NCBI GenBank assembly: GCA_020073445.1
Contig: JAIQFE010000019.1
Span: 124,001 to 188,000, forward strand
Reading direction: 5' to 3'
Length of the DNA: 64,000 nt
DNA from: Terriglobia bacterium
GTDB lineage: Bacteria; Acidobacteriota; Terriglobia; Bryobacterales; Bryobacteraceae
Part shown: piece after piece, positions 1 to 11,508 of the stretch
Layout of the letters: every line of letters begins with the position of its first letter
Numbering within the stretch: position 1 is the stretch's first letter
Notes under the pieces: generated by a model
What the model was told of the DNA's origin: nothing
Seen by the model: only the letters and a program-made list of their open reading frames with translations
Database searches by the model: none
Position numbers and translations under genes: made by a program

Positions 1-591
1 GTTGAAGGCACTAGTGCAGGCATTGTTGCGGTTGCGGCGATACCTGCCGTTGAAGCGCAACAAAAACAGACTGCAGCGGTACCCACTTCCCCAGGTGTTC
101 CCCGGACCACGATCAAGATCACCGTCAACGGCGTGGATCGGCGCGTGGAAGTAGAAGACCGCTGGACCCTGGTCGAGCTGCTGCGCGACCACCTGCAACT
201 CACTGGAACCAAGATCGGCTGCGATCGCGGCGAGTGCGGGGTTTGCACGGTTCTGGTCGACGGCACGCCGCTGTACTCATGCAGCCAGCTCGCCGTGTGG
301 ATGAACGGGCGCTCGATCCAGACCGTGGAGGGGCTCGCCAAGAACGGCAAACTCGATCCGCTCCAGGAAGCTTTCATTGAGCATGACGCGCCGCAGTGCG
401 GCTACTGCACGTCGGGGCAGTTGATGATCGCCAAGGCTCTACTGATGAAGAACGCGCATCCGACTCGGGATGAAGTTCGGACCGCGATGACCGGAAATCT
501 GTGCCGCTGCTCGAATTACAACCATTATGTGGAAGCGGTGATGGCGGCCGGTGGCACCACGCCGGCTACCGGGGGAGGGAACGCAGCATGA
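1..591 (+). CDS. (2Fe-2S) subunit of a molybdenum hydroxylase (PaoA/YagT-like), 5' end outside window
   Basis: The frame is open to the left edge of the window, so the true start lies upstream. It encodes the small iron-sulfur subunit of a xanthine-dehydrogenase-family enzyme, which carries electrons from the Mo site to FAD. The N-terminal plant-type ferredoxin motif reads CDRGECGVC, and the C-terminal [2Fe-2S] domain has QCGYC and LCRC. About 40 residues precede the ferredoxin fold; they are Ala/Val-rich and end near VEAQQKQ, which looks like the end of an export signal. That is typical of periplasmic PaoA/YagT types with a Tat leader, but the twin Arg would be off the window. The stop overlaps the next start as ATGA, so the subunits are probably translationally coupled. 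Confidence 0.9.
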   Translation, partial: VEGTSAGIVAVAAIPAVEAQQKQTAAVPTSPGVPRTTIKITVNGVDRRVEVEDRWTLVELLRDHLQLTGTKIGCDRGECGVCTVLVDGTPLYSCSQLAVWMNGRSIQTVEGLAKNGKLDPLQEAFIEHDAPQCGYCTSGQLMIAKALLMKNAHPTRDEVRTAMTGNLCRCSNYNHYVEAVMAAGGTTPATGGGNAA

Positions 592-2692
592 CACCCCTGA
601 AGACGGTCGGCCACGCAACCCATCGCATTGATGCGCTCCAAAGAGTTACAGGTGCCGCGAAATACACCAGCGACCTTCATCTCCCCGGAATGCTGTACGC
701 GCGCGTCCTGCGCAGCCCGCATCCGCATGCGCGCATTCGCAAGATCGATGTTTCTAAGGCGATGGCGCTGCCCGGGGTGAAGGCGATCCTGACGCATGAG
801 AATTGCGACACCGCCTGGAGCAGCGGCGATCAGCTCAACCAGCGCAAGCTGTTCAACAATCCGGTGCGCTTCGCAGGCGATCCGGTGGCCGCGATCGCCG
901 CGATCGACCGGCATGTCGCCGAAGACGCGACCCACCTGATCGAAGTCGACTATGAAATTCTGCCGTTCCTGACCGATCTCGAAGATGCGCTGAAACCCGG
1001 CGCGGTGGCGATCCATGAGGGAGGCAACCTCTCTCTCAATAACCAGCGCCAGCCCGTGCCGCAGACTTATAAGCGCGGCAACGTCGCCGATGGGCTCAAA
1101 GCCGCCGACCGCGTATTCGAGGATAACTTCACCTCGGCGCATCACAACAACGCGCAGCTGGAAATGCGCGTGTCCGTCGCGGAGTGGTCAGGCGACAAAC
1201 TGACAGTGCACGCCGCGACGCAGGGAATTGCCAATTGCCGCACGGATATCGCGAAGGATCTCAAGATCTCGGCGGACAACGTAAGGGTCATCAGCGAATA
1301 CATGGGTGGTGGGTTCGGCAATAAGAACCAGTGCCAGGATTCCGACCTGATGGCCGCGCTGCTCGCCAAGCAGGCCGGCGCTCCGGTGAAGCTCGAGTTC
1401 ACGCGCAAAGAGGATTTCGTCGCGGTACACGGGCGCTGGTCCAGCCGGCAATCCTACAAGGTCGGCGTGAAGAATGACGGGACGCTGACGGCGATCCAGT
1501 TCACGGCTCTCAGCGGCGCGGGTGCGTATCGGAAAGGCTCTTGCGATCTTTCGGGGACAGAGATTTATCAGGTGCCGCATTTGGAGACCAGCGTCTCCCC
1601 CGTATATACGAACACTGCTGTAGCGGCGAATTATCGCGCACCGGCGTATCCGCAGGCCGTCTTCGGGATCGAGTCGCTGATGGACGATGTCGCCTATGCG
1701 CTCAAGATGGATCCCATGGAATTCCGCCTCAAGAACATGACGCGGAAATTCCGTGACCAGACGCCGTATACGAGCATCGGACTCGAAGACTGCATCCGCA
1801 AGGGCGCTGAAAAGTTCGGCTGGAAGCAACGCTGGAAGCCCGTAGCGGGATCCGGCGAGGGTCCCGTCAAGCGCGGCGCGGGAATGGCCATGGGCATGTT
1901 CGGCTCGGGCCTGGGCCGCAGTAGCGCGGTGGTTCGCCTGGATGGCCAGGGCCAGTATCATCTTCATGTTGGTGTTACCGATGTAGGAACCGCCGCCAAG
2001 ACCACCATGGGCCTGATCGCCGCGGAGGAATTGGGCGTACCGCTCGAAAAGGTGACGGTCGTCTGGGGCGATACCGACACTTGTCCGTACTCGGTGGGGG
2101 AATCGGGCAGCCGGACCACGGTGCAGACCGGCATGGCCGTGATCGAGGCAGTGCGCGACTTGAAGAAGCAGATCGCCGAAAAAGGCGCGCCCAAGGGCAA
2201 TGACGTTCTCACGGCGATGGCGACCACCAATCCGCCGCCGCTGCAAGGCGTGAGTCGCAATTCCTTCGCGGCACACTTCGCCGAAGTCGAGGTGAATGTC
2301 GAAACCGGCCACGCGATCGTTACGAGGTTCGTCTCGGCGCACGACAGCGGCCGCGTCGTGAATCCGCTGACCGCGCAGAGCCAGGTGCAAGGCGGCGCGA
2401 TCCAGGGAATCGGCATGGCGCTGCACGAAGAGCTGCTATACGACAAACGCTCGGGTCAGCCGCTGAACGCCGGATACTACGGCGCGCGCATCATGACGCA
2501 TCTGGACGCGCCTTTGGTCGACGTCGTGTGGGTGGAGACCGATGAGCCGTACGGCCCCTTCGGCGCGAAAACGCTCGGCGAGCCGACCATCATTCCGACG
2601 GTCGCCGCGGTGGCGAACGCGATCCATAACGCGATCGGGCGGCGCGTCAAGAGTCTTCCCATAACTCGCGATAAGATCTTGGGGGTGCTGGC

Positions 2693-2696
<4 letters not shown>
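588..2696 (+). CDS. Molybdopterin-binding (large) subunit of xanthine dehydrogenase/aldehyde oxidase family
   Basis: Catalytic subunit of 702 residues, starting at the ATG that overlaps the upstream stop (ATGA). An N-terminal aldehyde-oxidase a/b-hammerhead domain (about 15-130) is followed by the Moco-binding region. Visible family features are EYMGGGFGNKNQ, the AYPQAVFGIE stretch, VGESGSRTT, and near the C-terminus TLGEPTIIP, whose Glu (about residue 665) fits the catalytic base. It hydroxylates aldehydes or N-heterocycles using water. With the 4Fe-4S-bearing FAD subunit downstream it most resembles E. coli PaoC-type aromatic aldehyde oxidoreductase. The exact substrate is not readable from sequence. 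Confidence 0.92.
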
Positions 2697-4856
<2,160 letters not shown>

Positions 4857-4858
4857 GA

Positions 4859-5728
4859 ATGCCGGGCGAAGTTTTAATTGTGGGCGGGGGGCTCATCGGC
4901 AGTTCCATCGCTTGGCGGCTCGCGCAGAAAGGCGCTCGCGTGATCATCTCCGACGCCGGAACTCTGGGCGGTGAAGCGAGTTCCGCCGGCGCCGGAATGC
5001 TCTCGCCGAACGCCGAATTCGACAAGTCGTCAGCATCGCGCGATCTGGGGCTTGAGAGTATGCGCCTCTATCCGTCCTTCGTCGAAGAGCTCCAGGCCGA
5101 GACGGGCATCGACGTCGATTTTCGCCTCTTCTCTCCGCACGACGGCATCGTCGATCCGGGCGCTCTCCTTCGCGCTCTGCACTGCGCATGCGAATCGCGC
5201 AACGTCCGGATCATTCGGGAACATGTCACGAGTGTGGAGCCTCGGGATCATTCGGCCGTGGTGATCGCGGCGGGCGCATGGTCGGAGCGAGTTCGCGTGC
5301 CAAACGTAACGCTGCCGGCGGTCGTCCCGATCAAGGGCCATCTGATCGGATTCCAACTGGAACCCGGCGCGCTCGGCCCCACACGCCGCCTCGGAGAAAC
5401 GTACGTTCTTCAGCGATCCAGCGGATTCCTGATCGCCGGATCGAACGAGCAGGACATCGGTTTCGATCGCACCGTGGACCCCGCGATTTGCGAGGATATC
5501 CACCGCCGCGCTGCGCGTTTGTTTCCGCTGTTAGAGAACGCGACGCCGGTGCAACGCTGGATCGGCTTCCGGCCGCGCCCCGTTGAAGGGGACGGTCCGC
5601 ACATCGGCCGCGTCGCGGGATCCAATGTATGGCTGGCATACGGCCACTATCGCAACGGAATCCTGCTGACGCCGGTCACGGCCCAACGAGTCGCGGATGA
5701 AATTCAGGCGACCCAGGCGTCGGCATGA
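4859..5728 (+). CDS. thiO: FAD-dependent glycine/D-amino-acid oxidase (ThiO-like)
   Basis: A DAO-family flavoenzyme of 289 residues, starting 2 nt after the pobA stop. The N-terminal dinucleotide-binding motif is VGGGLIGSSIAWRLA. GAGMLSPNAE and the C-terminal IGFRPRPVEGDGPHIGR are typical of glycine oxidase ThiO, which makes the imine needed for the thiazole of thiamine. It is shorter than usual (about 360), with the middle substrate domain trimmed. No thiamine genes are nearby, so a different amine substrate is possible. Its stop codon lies in the loop of a perfect hairpin. Confidence 0.78.
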   Translation: MPGEVLIVGGGLIGSSIAWRLAQKGARVIISDAGTLGGEASSAGAGMLSPNAEFDKSSASRDLGLESMRLYPSFVEELQAETGIDVDFRLFSPHDGIVDPGALLRALHCACESRNVRIIREHVTSVEPRDHSAVVIAAGAWSERVRVPNVTLPAVVPIKGHLIGFQLEPGALGPTRRLGETYVLQRSSGFLIAGSNEQDIGFDRTVDPAICEDIHRRAARLFPLLENATPVQRWIGFRPRPVEGDGPHIGRVAGSNVWLAYGHYRNGILLTPVTAQRVADEIQATQASA

Positions 5729-5806
5729 GTGCCGACGCGGCAAACTAAAGTTCGCGCCACGTGGCGCACGCACTCCTGCGTGCCGTGTCGAGACTCATCT
5801 CGACAC
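5717..5806. repeat. Cluster of perfect hairpins after thiO (REP-like element)
   Basis: Within 90 nt there are four back-to-back inverted repeats: arms GCGTCGGCA/TGCCGACGC (5717-5738, loop TGAG, includes the thiO stop); the palindrome GCGCCACGTGGCGC (5754-5767); GCACGCA/TGCGTGC (about 5766-5783); and GTGTCGAGA/TCTCGACAC (5785-5806). None is followed by a T tract. The series lies between two convergent genes and could stop transcription both ways, but the density of perfect stems looks like a mobile REP-type element. Confidence 0.7.
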
Positions 5807-5820
5807 CAGGGAACTGGCCA

Positions 5821-7485
5821 CTACCGCAGCCCGAACGTGTACAGCGCGTTGCCGGCCTGAATGGCGATGTACTGTTTGCCGTTGACCTGGTACGACATCG
5901 GACCAGCCGAAACCGATGGTCCGAGATTCGTCTCCCACAGCAGCTTGCCGTCACGCGCATCCAGGGCGACGAACTGTCCGTCGCGGCCGCCGGCGAACAA
6001 CAGATTCGATGCTGTCGTCAGGACGCCACCTTCCGTCGAAGGCGCGGCTAGACGGAACGACCACTTCTTGTCGCCGGTGTTCGGATCCATCGCCACGATG
6101 GCGCTGTAGACGTCATCCGTCGTAGCCCCGTTGCGCGGGAACAATCCCGTGAAGCTCTGGCCATCGTGGAACTCGGGGGGCTGTTCGCCCTTTACATAAG
6201 TGCTGGAGCTGTTCTCCCAAGCCGGGATGTAGAACAAGCCGGTAGCCGGGCTGAACGATGGGTTGTACCAGTTGGTTCCACCCTGATTGCCGGGGTAAAC
6301 CAAGGTGCCTTCCTTGGTGGGCTTGACGGCGGGATCGAGCATCGGCCTGCCTCGCTCGTCGAATCCCTTGAGCCAGTTCACCTTGGTAAACGGCTTGCCC
6401 ATGATGAACCGGCCGTCCGTCCGGTCCACTACGTAAAACATGCCGTTGCGATTCGCCCACAACATGACCTTGCGCGGCCTGCCCTGAATCTGGACGTCGG
6501 CCAGCACGGGGACCTGCGTCGCGTCCCAGTCGAATTCGTTGTGTGGCGAGAACTGATAGTGCCACTTCAGCTTGCCGGTATCGGCGTCGAGCGCAACTAC
6601 GGACGAACTGTAGAGGTTATCGCCCAGTCGCGCGTCGCCATCCCAATCCGGGCCGGCGTTGCCGGTGCCCCACATAGTGAGGTTGGTCTCGGGATCGTAG
6701 GAACCCGTCACCCAGATCGGCGCGCCGCCGTGCAGGTAGGAATCGTTGGGCTTGCCATCTTTGCCCAGCCATGTTTCGTAGCCTGCCTCGCCGGGTCCAG
6801 GGACCGTGTTGAATTTCCAGACTTCTTTGCCGGTATTCGCATCGTAGGCTACGATGAAGCCGCGGATTCCGTGCTCGCCGCCGGCGACTCCCGTAATCAC
6901 TTTATCCTTCACCACCAGCGGAGCGACCGTCATGGAATATTGCTGCTTATAATCGGCGACGTCGGTCTTCCAAAGTTCCTTACCCGTCTTGGCGTTGATC
7001 GCGATCATCTGCGCATCGAGAGTCGCCAGGAATAATTTGTCACCCAGAATCGCGACCCCACGAGTTAGGTTGCCGCAGCACGGATTCACTGTACCGGGAG
7101 CGGGCTTGTGCAGGTAGGTCCAGATCGTCTTGCCGGTGGCGGCATCGAGCGCGATCACGTCGTTGGGGCTCTGGATGGTGTACATCACGCCATCCACTAC
7201 CAGCGGCGTGTTCTCCTGCTTGTCCAAGGTGCGCGTCTGGAACACCCACTTGAGCGTCAGGTCCTTGGCATTGGCCGGAGTAACCTGCGTGAGCGCGCTA
7301 TGGCGCTGGCTCATCGTGCCGCCCGAGTAGCTCAGCCAGTTCTGTGGCTCCGGTTTGAGGATACGAGCGAAAGGAACCTCGGTCACCGGAGCTTCCCGAT
7401 TTGCGGGGCCTCCACGGCCCTGGGCGAAAGCCAATCCAGTGAGCGAAACGAACACTAAAACGGGCGTAAAGACGCACTTAGTCAT
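5821..7485 (-). CDS. Secreted PQQ-type (quinoprotein) dehydrogenase, copy 1
   Basis: Eight-bladed beta-propeller of the methanol/alcohol dehydrogenase type (554 residues), with a signal peptide ending near LTGLAFAQG. Repeated tryptophan-docking motifs (DAATGKTIWTY, DAKTGKELW, DANTGKEVW, DADTGKLKWHY) and the vicinal Cys pair C136-C137 (NPCCGN), which sits under PQQ in this family, are present. The active-site strip reads HNEFDWDAT; copy 2 has HDEFDYD at this place, so one acidic residue is Asn here. Many acidobacterial paralogues of this kind are thought to have altered or no PQQ binding. It lies 59 nt downstream of copy 2, probably in one transcript with the cytochrome. Confidence 0.85.
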   Translation of the reverse strand: MTKCVFTPVLVFVSLTGLAFAQGRGGPANREAPVTEVPFARILKPEPQNWLSYSGGTMSQRHSALTQVTPANAKDLTLKWVFQTRTLDKQENTPLVVDGVMYTIQSPNDVIALDAATGKTIWTYLHKPAPGTVNPCCGNLTRGVAILGDKLFLATLDAQMIAINAKTGKELWKTDVADYKQQYSMTVAPLVVKDKVITGVAGGEHGIRGFIVAYDANTGKEVWKFNTVPGPGEAGYETWLGKDGKPNDSYLHGGAPIWVTGSYDPETNLTMWGTGNAGPDWDGDARLGDNLYSSSVVALDADTGKLKWHYQFSPHNEFDWDATQVPVLADVQIQGRPRKVMLWANRNGMFYVVDRTDGRFIMGKPFTKVNWLKGFDERGRPMLDPAVKPTKEGTLVYPGNQGGTNWYNPSFSPATGLFYIPAWENSSSTYVKGEQPPEFHDGQSFTGLFPRNGATTDDVYSAIVAMDPNTGDKKWSFRLAAPSTEGGVLTTASNLLFAGGRDGQFVALDARDGKLLWETNLGPSVSAGPMSYQVNGKQYIAIQAGNALYTFGLR

Positions 7486-7544
7486 AATGGAAATCCTACC
7501 TCTGTTGGGGGTGCCTGCCGCCGGTTATCTTAACACACTGTCGG

Positions 7545-9176
7545 CTATTGCCTGAGCGCCCACACAAACAGCGAGTTTCCCGCGTCCACCGCAACATACT
7601 GGCGGCCATTGACCGTGTACGTCATGGGTCCGGAGCGCACCGCGCCCCCGACCGTGGCCTTCCATAGCAGTTTCCCGTCGCGCGCATCCAGCGCGAAGAA
7701 ATAGCCTTCCCGGCCGCCCGAGAAAAGCAAATCGGAGGCGGTGGTCAGGATTCCCGCGTCGGTCACGTCGGCCATCTTGAATTCCCACTTCTTTTCGCCG
7801 GTTTTGGGATCGATGGCCCGCACCGCACCGTAGATGTCGTCTTCCGCCCGGAAATTGGAGCCGCCGGGAGCTACCGGCGCCGAAGTGGTCGGCCGGGGAC
7901 CCCCGCCGCCGAACGTCCGGCCTTCCACGAAATCCTGGTCCTGCTTGACGAAGAGCGAGGAATAGTTGTCCCACGCCGGAATATAGAACAGCCCCGTGCG
8001 CGGGCTGTAAGACGGATTGTAATAGTTCGTTCCGCCCTGGTTGCCTGGCAGAATGAGCGTGCCATCCTTGCTCGATGCCGCGCTGGCCAGTTTCATGGGC
8101 CGGCCGCGTTCATCGAACCCGTTCATCCAGTTCACCTTCACGAAGGGCTTGCCCATCAGGAACTGGCCGTTGACGCGATCCAGCACGTAGAACAGACCAT
8201 TGCGGTTGGCCCACATCATCAGCTTGCGCGGGCGGCCTTGCCACACGGTATCCACTAGCACGGGGACCTGGACCGAGTCGTAATCGAACTCATCGTGCGG
8301 CGAAAACTGGTAATACCATTTGAGCTTGCCGGTGTCGGCGTCCAGCGCGACCACCGAATCGCTGTACAGGTTGTCGCCCGCGCGCTTGTCGCCATTCCAA
8401 TCCGGACCAGGATTGCCGATCCCCCAGAAAGTCAGGTTGGTGTCGGGATCGTAGGATCCCGTCACCCACACGGAAGCGCCGCCGGTTTTCCAGGAATCGC
8501 CCGCCCAGCTTTCGTGGCCCGGCTCGCCCGGTCCCGGGATGGTGTAGAAGCGCCAGGCTTCCTTACCGCTCTTGGCATCGAGAGCCAGGATATAGCCGCG
8601 GATGCCGTACTCGCCGCCAGCCATGCCGACGATCACTTTGTCTTTGACGATCTGGGGAGCGTGCGTGATGGCGTAACCGGACGCAGCTTTGCCGACTTCC
8701 ACATCCCAGATCGCCTTGCCGGTCTTTGCATCGAGAGCCACCACGTGCGCGTCAATGGTGCCGATGTACAGCGTCTCGCCGAGGATCGCGACGCCGCGGC
8801 TCAATCGCCCGCAGCATGGTCGAGCGTCGGGCGAGACCTGATAGGAGTACGTCCAGAATACTCGTCCAGTGGCCGCATCCAGCGCGACCACGTCATCCGG
8901 ATTCTGCACCGTGTACATCACGCCGTCCACGACCAGCGGCGTCGATTCGTACTTCTCGAGCGACCGGGACTGGAAAACCCACTGGAGCTCCAGGTTCTTC
9001 ACATTGTCCGGAGTAATCTGCGTCAGCAGGCTATACCGCTGGCTCCGCGTGGTGCCGGAATAGCTCAGCCAGTTCTGGGGCTCTTTGTCGGCGTTCAGAA
9101 TACGATCGAACGTGACCGGGCTTTGCGCGGAAAGTGCCGCTGCCAGGGATAACAGGGCCAGCGCGGACGTCTTCAT
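7545..9176 (-). CDS. Secreted PQQ-type (quinoprotein) dehydrogenase, copy 2
   Basis: Paralogue of copy 1 (543 residues). The start is set at 9176 because MKTSALALLSLAAALSAQ is a clear signal peptide and the ATG overlaps the cytochrome stop as ATGA; the longer open frame upstream merely overlaps the cytochrome gene. Propeller docking motifs are DAATGRVFWTY, DAKTGKAIW, DAKSGKEAW and DADTGKLKWYY. The Cys pair C121-C122 (RPCCGR) is kept, and the catalytic strip reads HDEFDYDSVQ. The likely role is periplasmic oxidation of an alcohol or aldehyde with electrons passed to the co-encoded cytochrome c. Substrate unknown. Confidence 0.88.
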   Translation of the reverse strand: MKTSALALLSLAAALSAQSPVTFDRILNADKEPQNWLSYSGTTRSQRYSLLTQITPDNVKNLELQWVFQSRSLEKYESTPLVVDGVMYTVQNPDDVVALDAATGRVFWTYSYQVSPDARPCCGRLSRGVAILGETLYIGTIDAHVVALDAKTGKAIWDVEVGKAASGYAITHAPQIVKDKVIVGMAGGEYGIRGYILALDAKSGKEAWRFYTIPGPGEPGHESWAGDSWKTGGASVWVTGSYDPDTNLTFWGIGNPGPDWNGDKRAGDNLYSDSVVALDADTGKLKWYYQFSPHDEFDYDSVQVPVLVDTVWQGRPRKLMMWANRNGLFYVLDRVNGQFLMGKPFVKVNWMNGFDERGRPMKLASAASSKDGTLILPGNQGGTNYYNPSYSPRTGLFYIPAWDNYSSLFVKQDQDFVEGRTFGGGGPRPTTSAPVAPGGSNFRAEDDIYGAVRAIDPKTGEKKWEFKMADVTDAGILTTASDLLFSGGREGYFFALDARDGKLLWKATVGGAVRSGPMTYTVNGRQYVAVDAGNSLFVWALRQ

Positions 9177-9931
9177 GGTTTTCTGGCTCCTTTTAGAGAC
9201 ACGAGATAGGCGACCACGTCGGCTCGCTCCTGCGAATTCAACCGGTCTTTGTACGAGGGCATAGAGGTGGTGGTAATCACGCTGTGCTGCCGCAGATCGG
9301 CAATGGGGAAGGATCGCAGGCGGTCTTGGGAATCGATCATCTGCAAGGTAAACGTGTCCTGATTCATCAAGCGGCCGGTTAGGGTGGTCCCGTCCTTGGT
9401 GACGACCTTCACGAAGCGGTTCTGAGGCAGCACCACGGCGCCCGGATCGATCAGAGATTGTTCCAGTTCCACCGCTCGATGGAGCGCCCCGATATCGCTC
9501 AGATCCGGACCTGAGCGCGAGCCAGTGCCGGCGGCGTGGTGGCACGCGGTGCAACCGCCCTTGCCTTCGAAGATGGTTTTGCCGCGAGCGGCGTCGCCAC
9601 CGGTGACTGTGCTGGCCGGCACGGCAGCCGACGAGCGCAAATACGCCACGATAGTCCGGGCATTGCCTTCGTTCATGTTCTGCGCCGGCATACCGGTTCC
9701 GGGAATGCCTTCGCGAATAATGCGCGCGATGTCATCGTCCGATAGCGTGCGCCGGAACTTGCCCTGCAGCAGGTTGATGCCGGGAATCTGGTCGCCCTCG
9801 GGTCCATGGCAGTAGACGCAGTTGTTGGTGTACGTCCGGGCGCCGTTTTCGGTATCGGTAGCGGCGTATTCATGTTGCGCCAGCAGCGCGCTGGACGCCA
9901 GAAGAAAAAGACAAATGACAGATGGTTTCAT
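9173..9931 (-). CDS. Secreted dihaem cytochrome c with putative haem-binding C-terminal domain
   Basis: A 252-residue protein with a signal peptide (MKPSVICLFLLASSALLAQ) and two c-type haem sites: C38-V-Y-C41-H42 and C127-T-A-C130-H131. Methionines in GTGMPAQNM and SMPSYKDRL are candidate axial ligands. The second half resembles the haem-binding domain often found in planctomycete and acidobacterial dehydrogenase systems. It is first in an operon with two quinoprotein dehydrogenases and is their likely electron acceptor. Confidence 0.88.
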   Translation of the reverse strand: MKPSVICLFLLASSALLAQHEYAATDTENGARTYTNNCVYCHGPEGDQIPGINLLQGKFRRTLSDDDIARIIREGIPGTGMPAQNMNEGNARTIVAYLRSSAAVPASTVTGGDAARGKTIFEGKGGCTACHHAAGTGSRSGPDLSDIGALHRAVELEQSLIDPGAVVLPQNRFVKVVTKDGTTLTGRLMNQDTFTLQMIDSQDRLRSFPIADLRQHSVITTTSMPSYKDRLNSQERADVVAYLVSLKGARKP

Positions 9932-10011
9932 CGGGGAAACGCAGTCATCATACAGGGGAAGGCCATCGAAATCAATGCCAGCGCCGCATTGGCGTTATTC
10001 GAAAATGAGCG

Positions 10012-10917
10012 TTACCTTCGCTGCGCGCGTACTTTCGGCGCGGCGATTCGAACTTCCTCCGCGATGCCCCGTGCCAGCTCCCGCTGGACGGCAAAGGATT
10101 CTCCAGTGCCGCGCTCATACTCGCCGGCCCATTCCTTCCAGCCGCGCTCGGGGTTGATAAGTAGCGCGGCAATTCGGCGCTGGTCCTGATCCTGTCGGAC
10201 GGAGACTTCTAACACCGCCTCCACTCCTAAGTCCTTGGCGATCCGCCCCGGATTCCCAGCCGACCCCACGCGCTTCCGATATTCGGCGACCACAGGCCAG
10301 GCGACCACGCGTACTCCAGGGTTTTTCGAAAGCTCCATGGACACCGCTTCCACTAGACCGTCTGCAAACTCGGAGTTGCCGGAATCCGAGGACGGAATCG
10401 CGGCGATGGTAACCGCTTTGGCACCCGCCGATGTCTGGCTTCGTATCAAATACAGTCCCGCGCCAGCCACGGCGATCACCAGGGCGGCTGCGGCGATCCA
10501 TTTCATCTGAGCTGGCTTGGATGTTGGTATCGCGGCCTGGGTTGCCGCCTCGAACGTGGGCGCGTAGCTGCCCTTCCGGAACACGATCCGCACTGGATCG
10601 CCTTGGCCTCCGCCCTCGTAATACTCCTGGAGCTTGCCTCGCAGCCGGCCGGCTTCCACCCTGACGATCGGGTCCAGACGAGGGTCAAAGTCCTGACCTC
10701 GGTCGAACACTTCGACGCCGAGTAGGTACTCCTTCAATTCCGCTCCAGCGCCTGCCAAGGCCTTCTCGACGGCGAACCGCAGGAAGCGGCTCAGTCGGGT
10801 CGCATTTACGAACTCGGGAGCAGCCAGCACGCGGTCGAGCGCGGCGCGGACTTGATCTTCGCTAACTCCGGCAAGCACCGTATTCACTCTCCCAGACTCG
10901 CCTCCTAAATTCAACAT
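10012..10917 (-). CDS. TolB/FlgO-like single-pass membrane protein
   Basis: 301 residues with an N-terminal helical region containing RLSRFLRFAVEKALAG and DPIVRVEAGRLRGKLQEYY (about 40-100), a block often found at the start of acidobacterial adenylate-cyclase-like or TPR signalling proteins. One transmembrane segment follows (about 139-158), then a TolB-N/FlgO-like domain (TIAAIPS...ELSKNPGVRVVAW...VEAVLEVSVRQ). No cyclase domain is present. The ATG at 10917 lacks a ribosome site; an AGGAGG at 10901-10906 favours the in-frame GTG at 10887. The role is probably regulatory but unknown. Confidence 0.65.
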   Translation of the reverse strand: MLNLGGESGRVNTVLAGVSEDQVRAALDRVLAAPEFVNATRLSRFLRFAVEKALAGAGAELKEYLLGVEVFDRGQDFDPRLDPIVRVEAGRLRGKLQEYYEGGGQGDPVRIVFRKGSYAPTFEAATQAAIPTSKPAQMKWIAAAALVIAVAGAGLYLIRSQTSAGAKAVTIAAIPSSDSGNSEFADGLVEAVSMELSKNPGVRVVAWPVVAEYRKRVGSAGNPGRIAKDLGVEAVLEVSVRQDQDQRRIAALLINPERGWKEWAGEYERGTGESFAVQRELARGIAEEVRIAAPKVRAQRR

Positions 10918-10940
10918 AAGTTACGGTTTGTTACCGTAAC
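10918..10940. promoter_or_regulatory. Palindromic operator-like site in divergent promoter region
   Basis: Arms GTTACGGT and ACCGTAAC form a perfect 8-bp inverted repeat with a 5-nt spacer (10920-10940). It lies in the short gap between a minus-strand membrane protein and a plus-strand secreted protein. The form resembles sites bound by dimeric regulators such as TetR-type repressors; no such regulator is encoded nearby. Confidence 0.45.
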
Positions 10941-11007
10941 ATCACCCCTGGTTACTGACGAACGGAGACTTTCGCGGCGCACTGTGGCTATCAGGAGGTG
11001 CAATGAA

Positions 11008-11508
11008 ATGCACAAAGCACTACAACTCGCGGTTCTGACAATCGGACTGGCCGCTTCTGCCCTGGCCGGTCCCACGCTGGCGTGTCACGAATGGGTGTCG
11101 ACGCCGGGGTCCGTTTTCGAAACCCTCGACCAGCTGCGCCGGACATCGATGGCGGCGGACGACTCGCCGGCGAATATGCAGGCTGCCAGGGCCAAACTCG
11201 CTCAGCTGCGGGCCGACATCAAGCCGGGCGATCCTGTGTCTCTGATGAAAGCCGGCTACTGGGCGGAGGTGATGCACGCGATCGGCATCTCGCCGGACAG
11301 CGATGGTCCTGAACTAATGCTGCGGGCGCTGGCGTTGCGCCCCAACGACGCCGAGTACGAGTTCATGGTGGCATTGGCCCATTTTGACCATGACAAAGCT
11401 ACGTTCCAGAAGCACTGGAATCGGGCTCAGGAGCTGGCGAAACCCGGATCGGTAGCGGCGCAGAACCTGGAGCTATTCAGGAAAAGTCTCGCCGAGCGGG
11501 GCGTTTAA
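11008..11508 (+). CDS. Secreted TPR-like hypothetical protein
   Basis: 166 residues. The start at ATG 11008 is chosen because a perfect AGGAGG (10993-10998) sits 9 nt upstream and the product then opens with a signal peptide (MHKALQLAVLTIGLAASALAG). The mature part is helical with TPR-like spacing (LMKAGYWAEVMHAIG, ELMLRALALRPNDAEYEFMVALAHF). Function unknown; the protein is probably periplasmic. It ends in a 4-nt convergent overlap with the next gene. Confidence 0.7.
   Translation: MHKALQLAVLTIGLAASALAGPTLACHEWVSTPGSVFETLDQLRRTSMAADDSPANMQAARAKLAQLRADIKPGDPVSLMKAGYWAEVMHAIGISPDSDGPELMLRALALRPNDAEYEFMVALAHFDHDKATFQKHWNRAQELAKPGSVAAQNLELFRKSLAERGV

Noticed and set aside
1188-2426. Long antisense frame opposite the Moco subunit
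   Set aside because: Compositional shadow of the sense codons; no ribosome site.
9177-9554. N-terminal extension of quinoprotein copy 2
   Set aside because: Overlaps the cytochrome gene; the signal peptide and ATGA junction fix the start at 9176.
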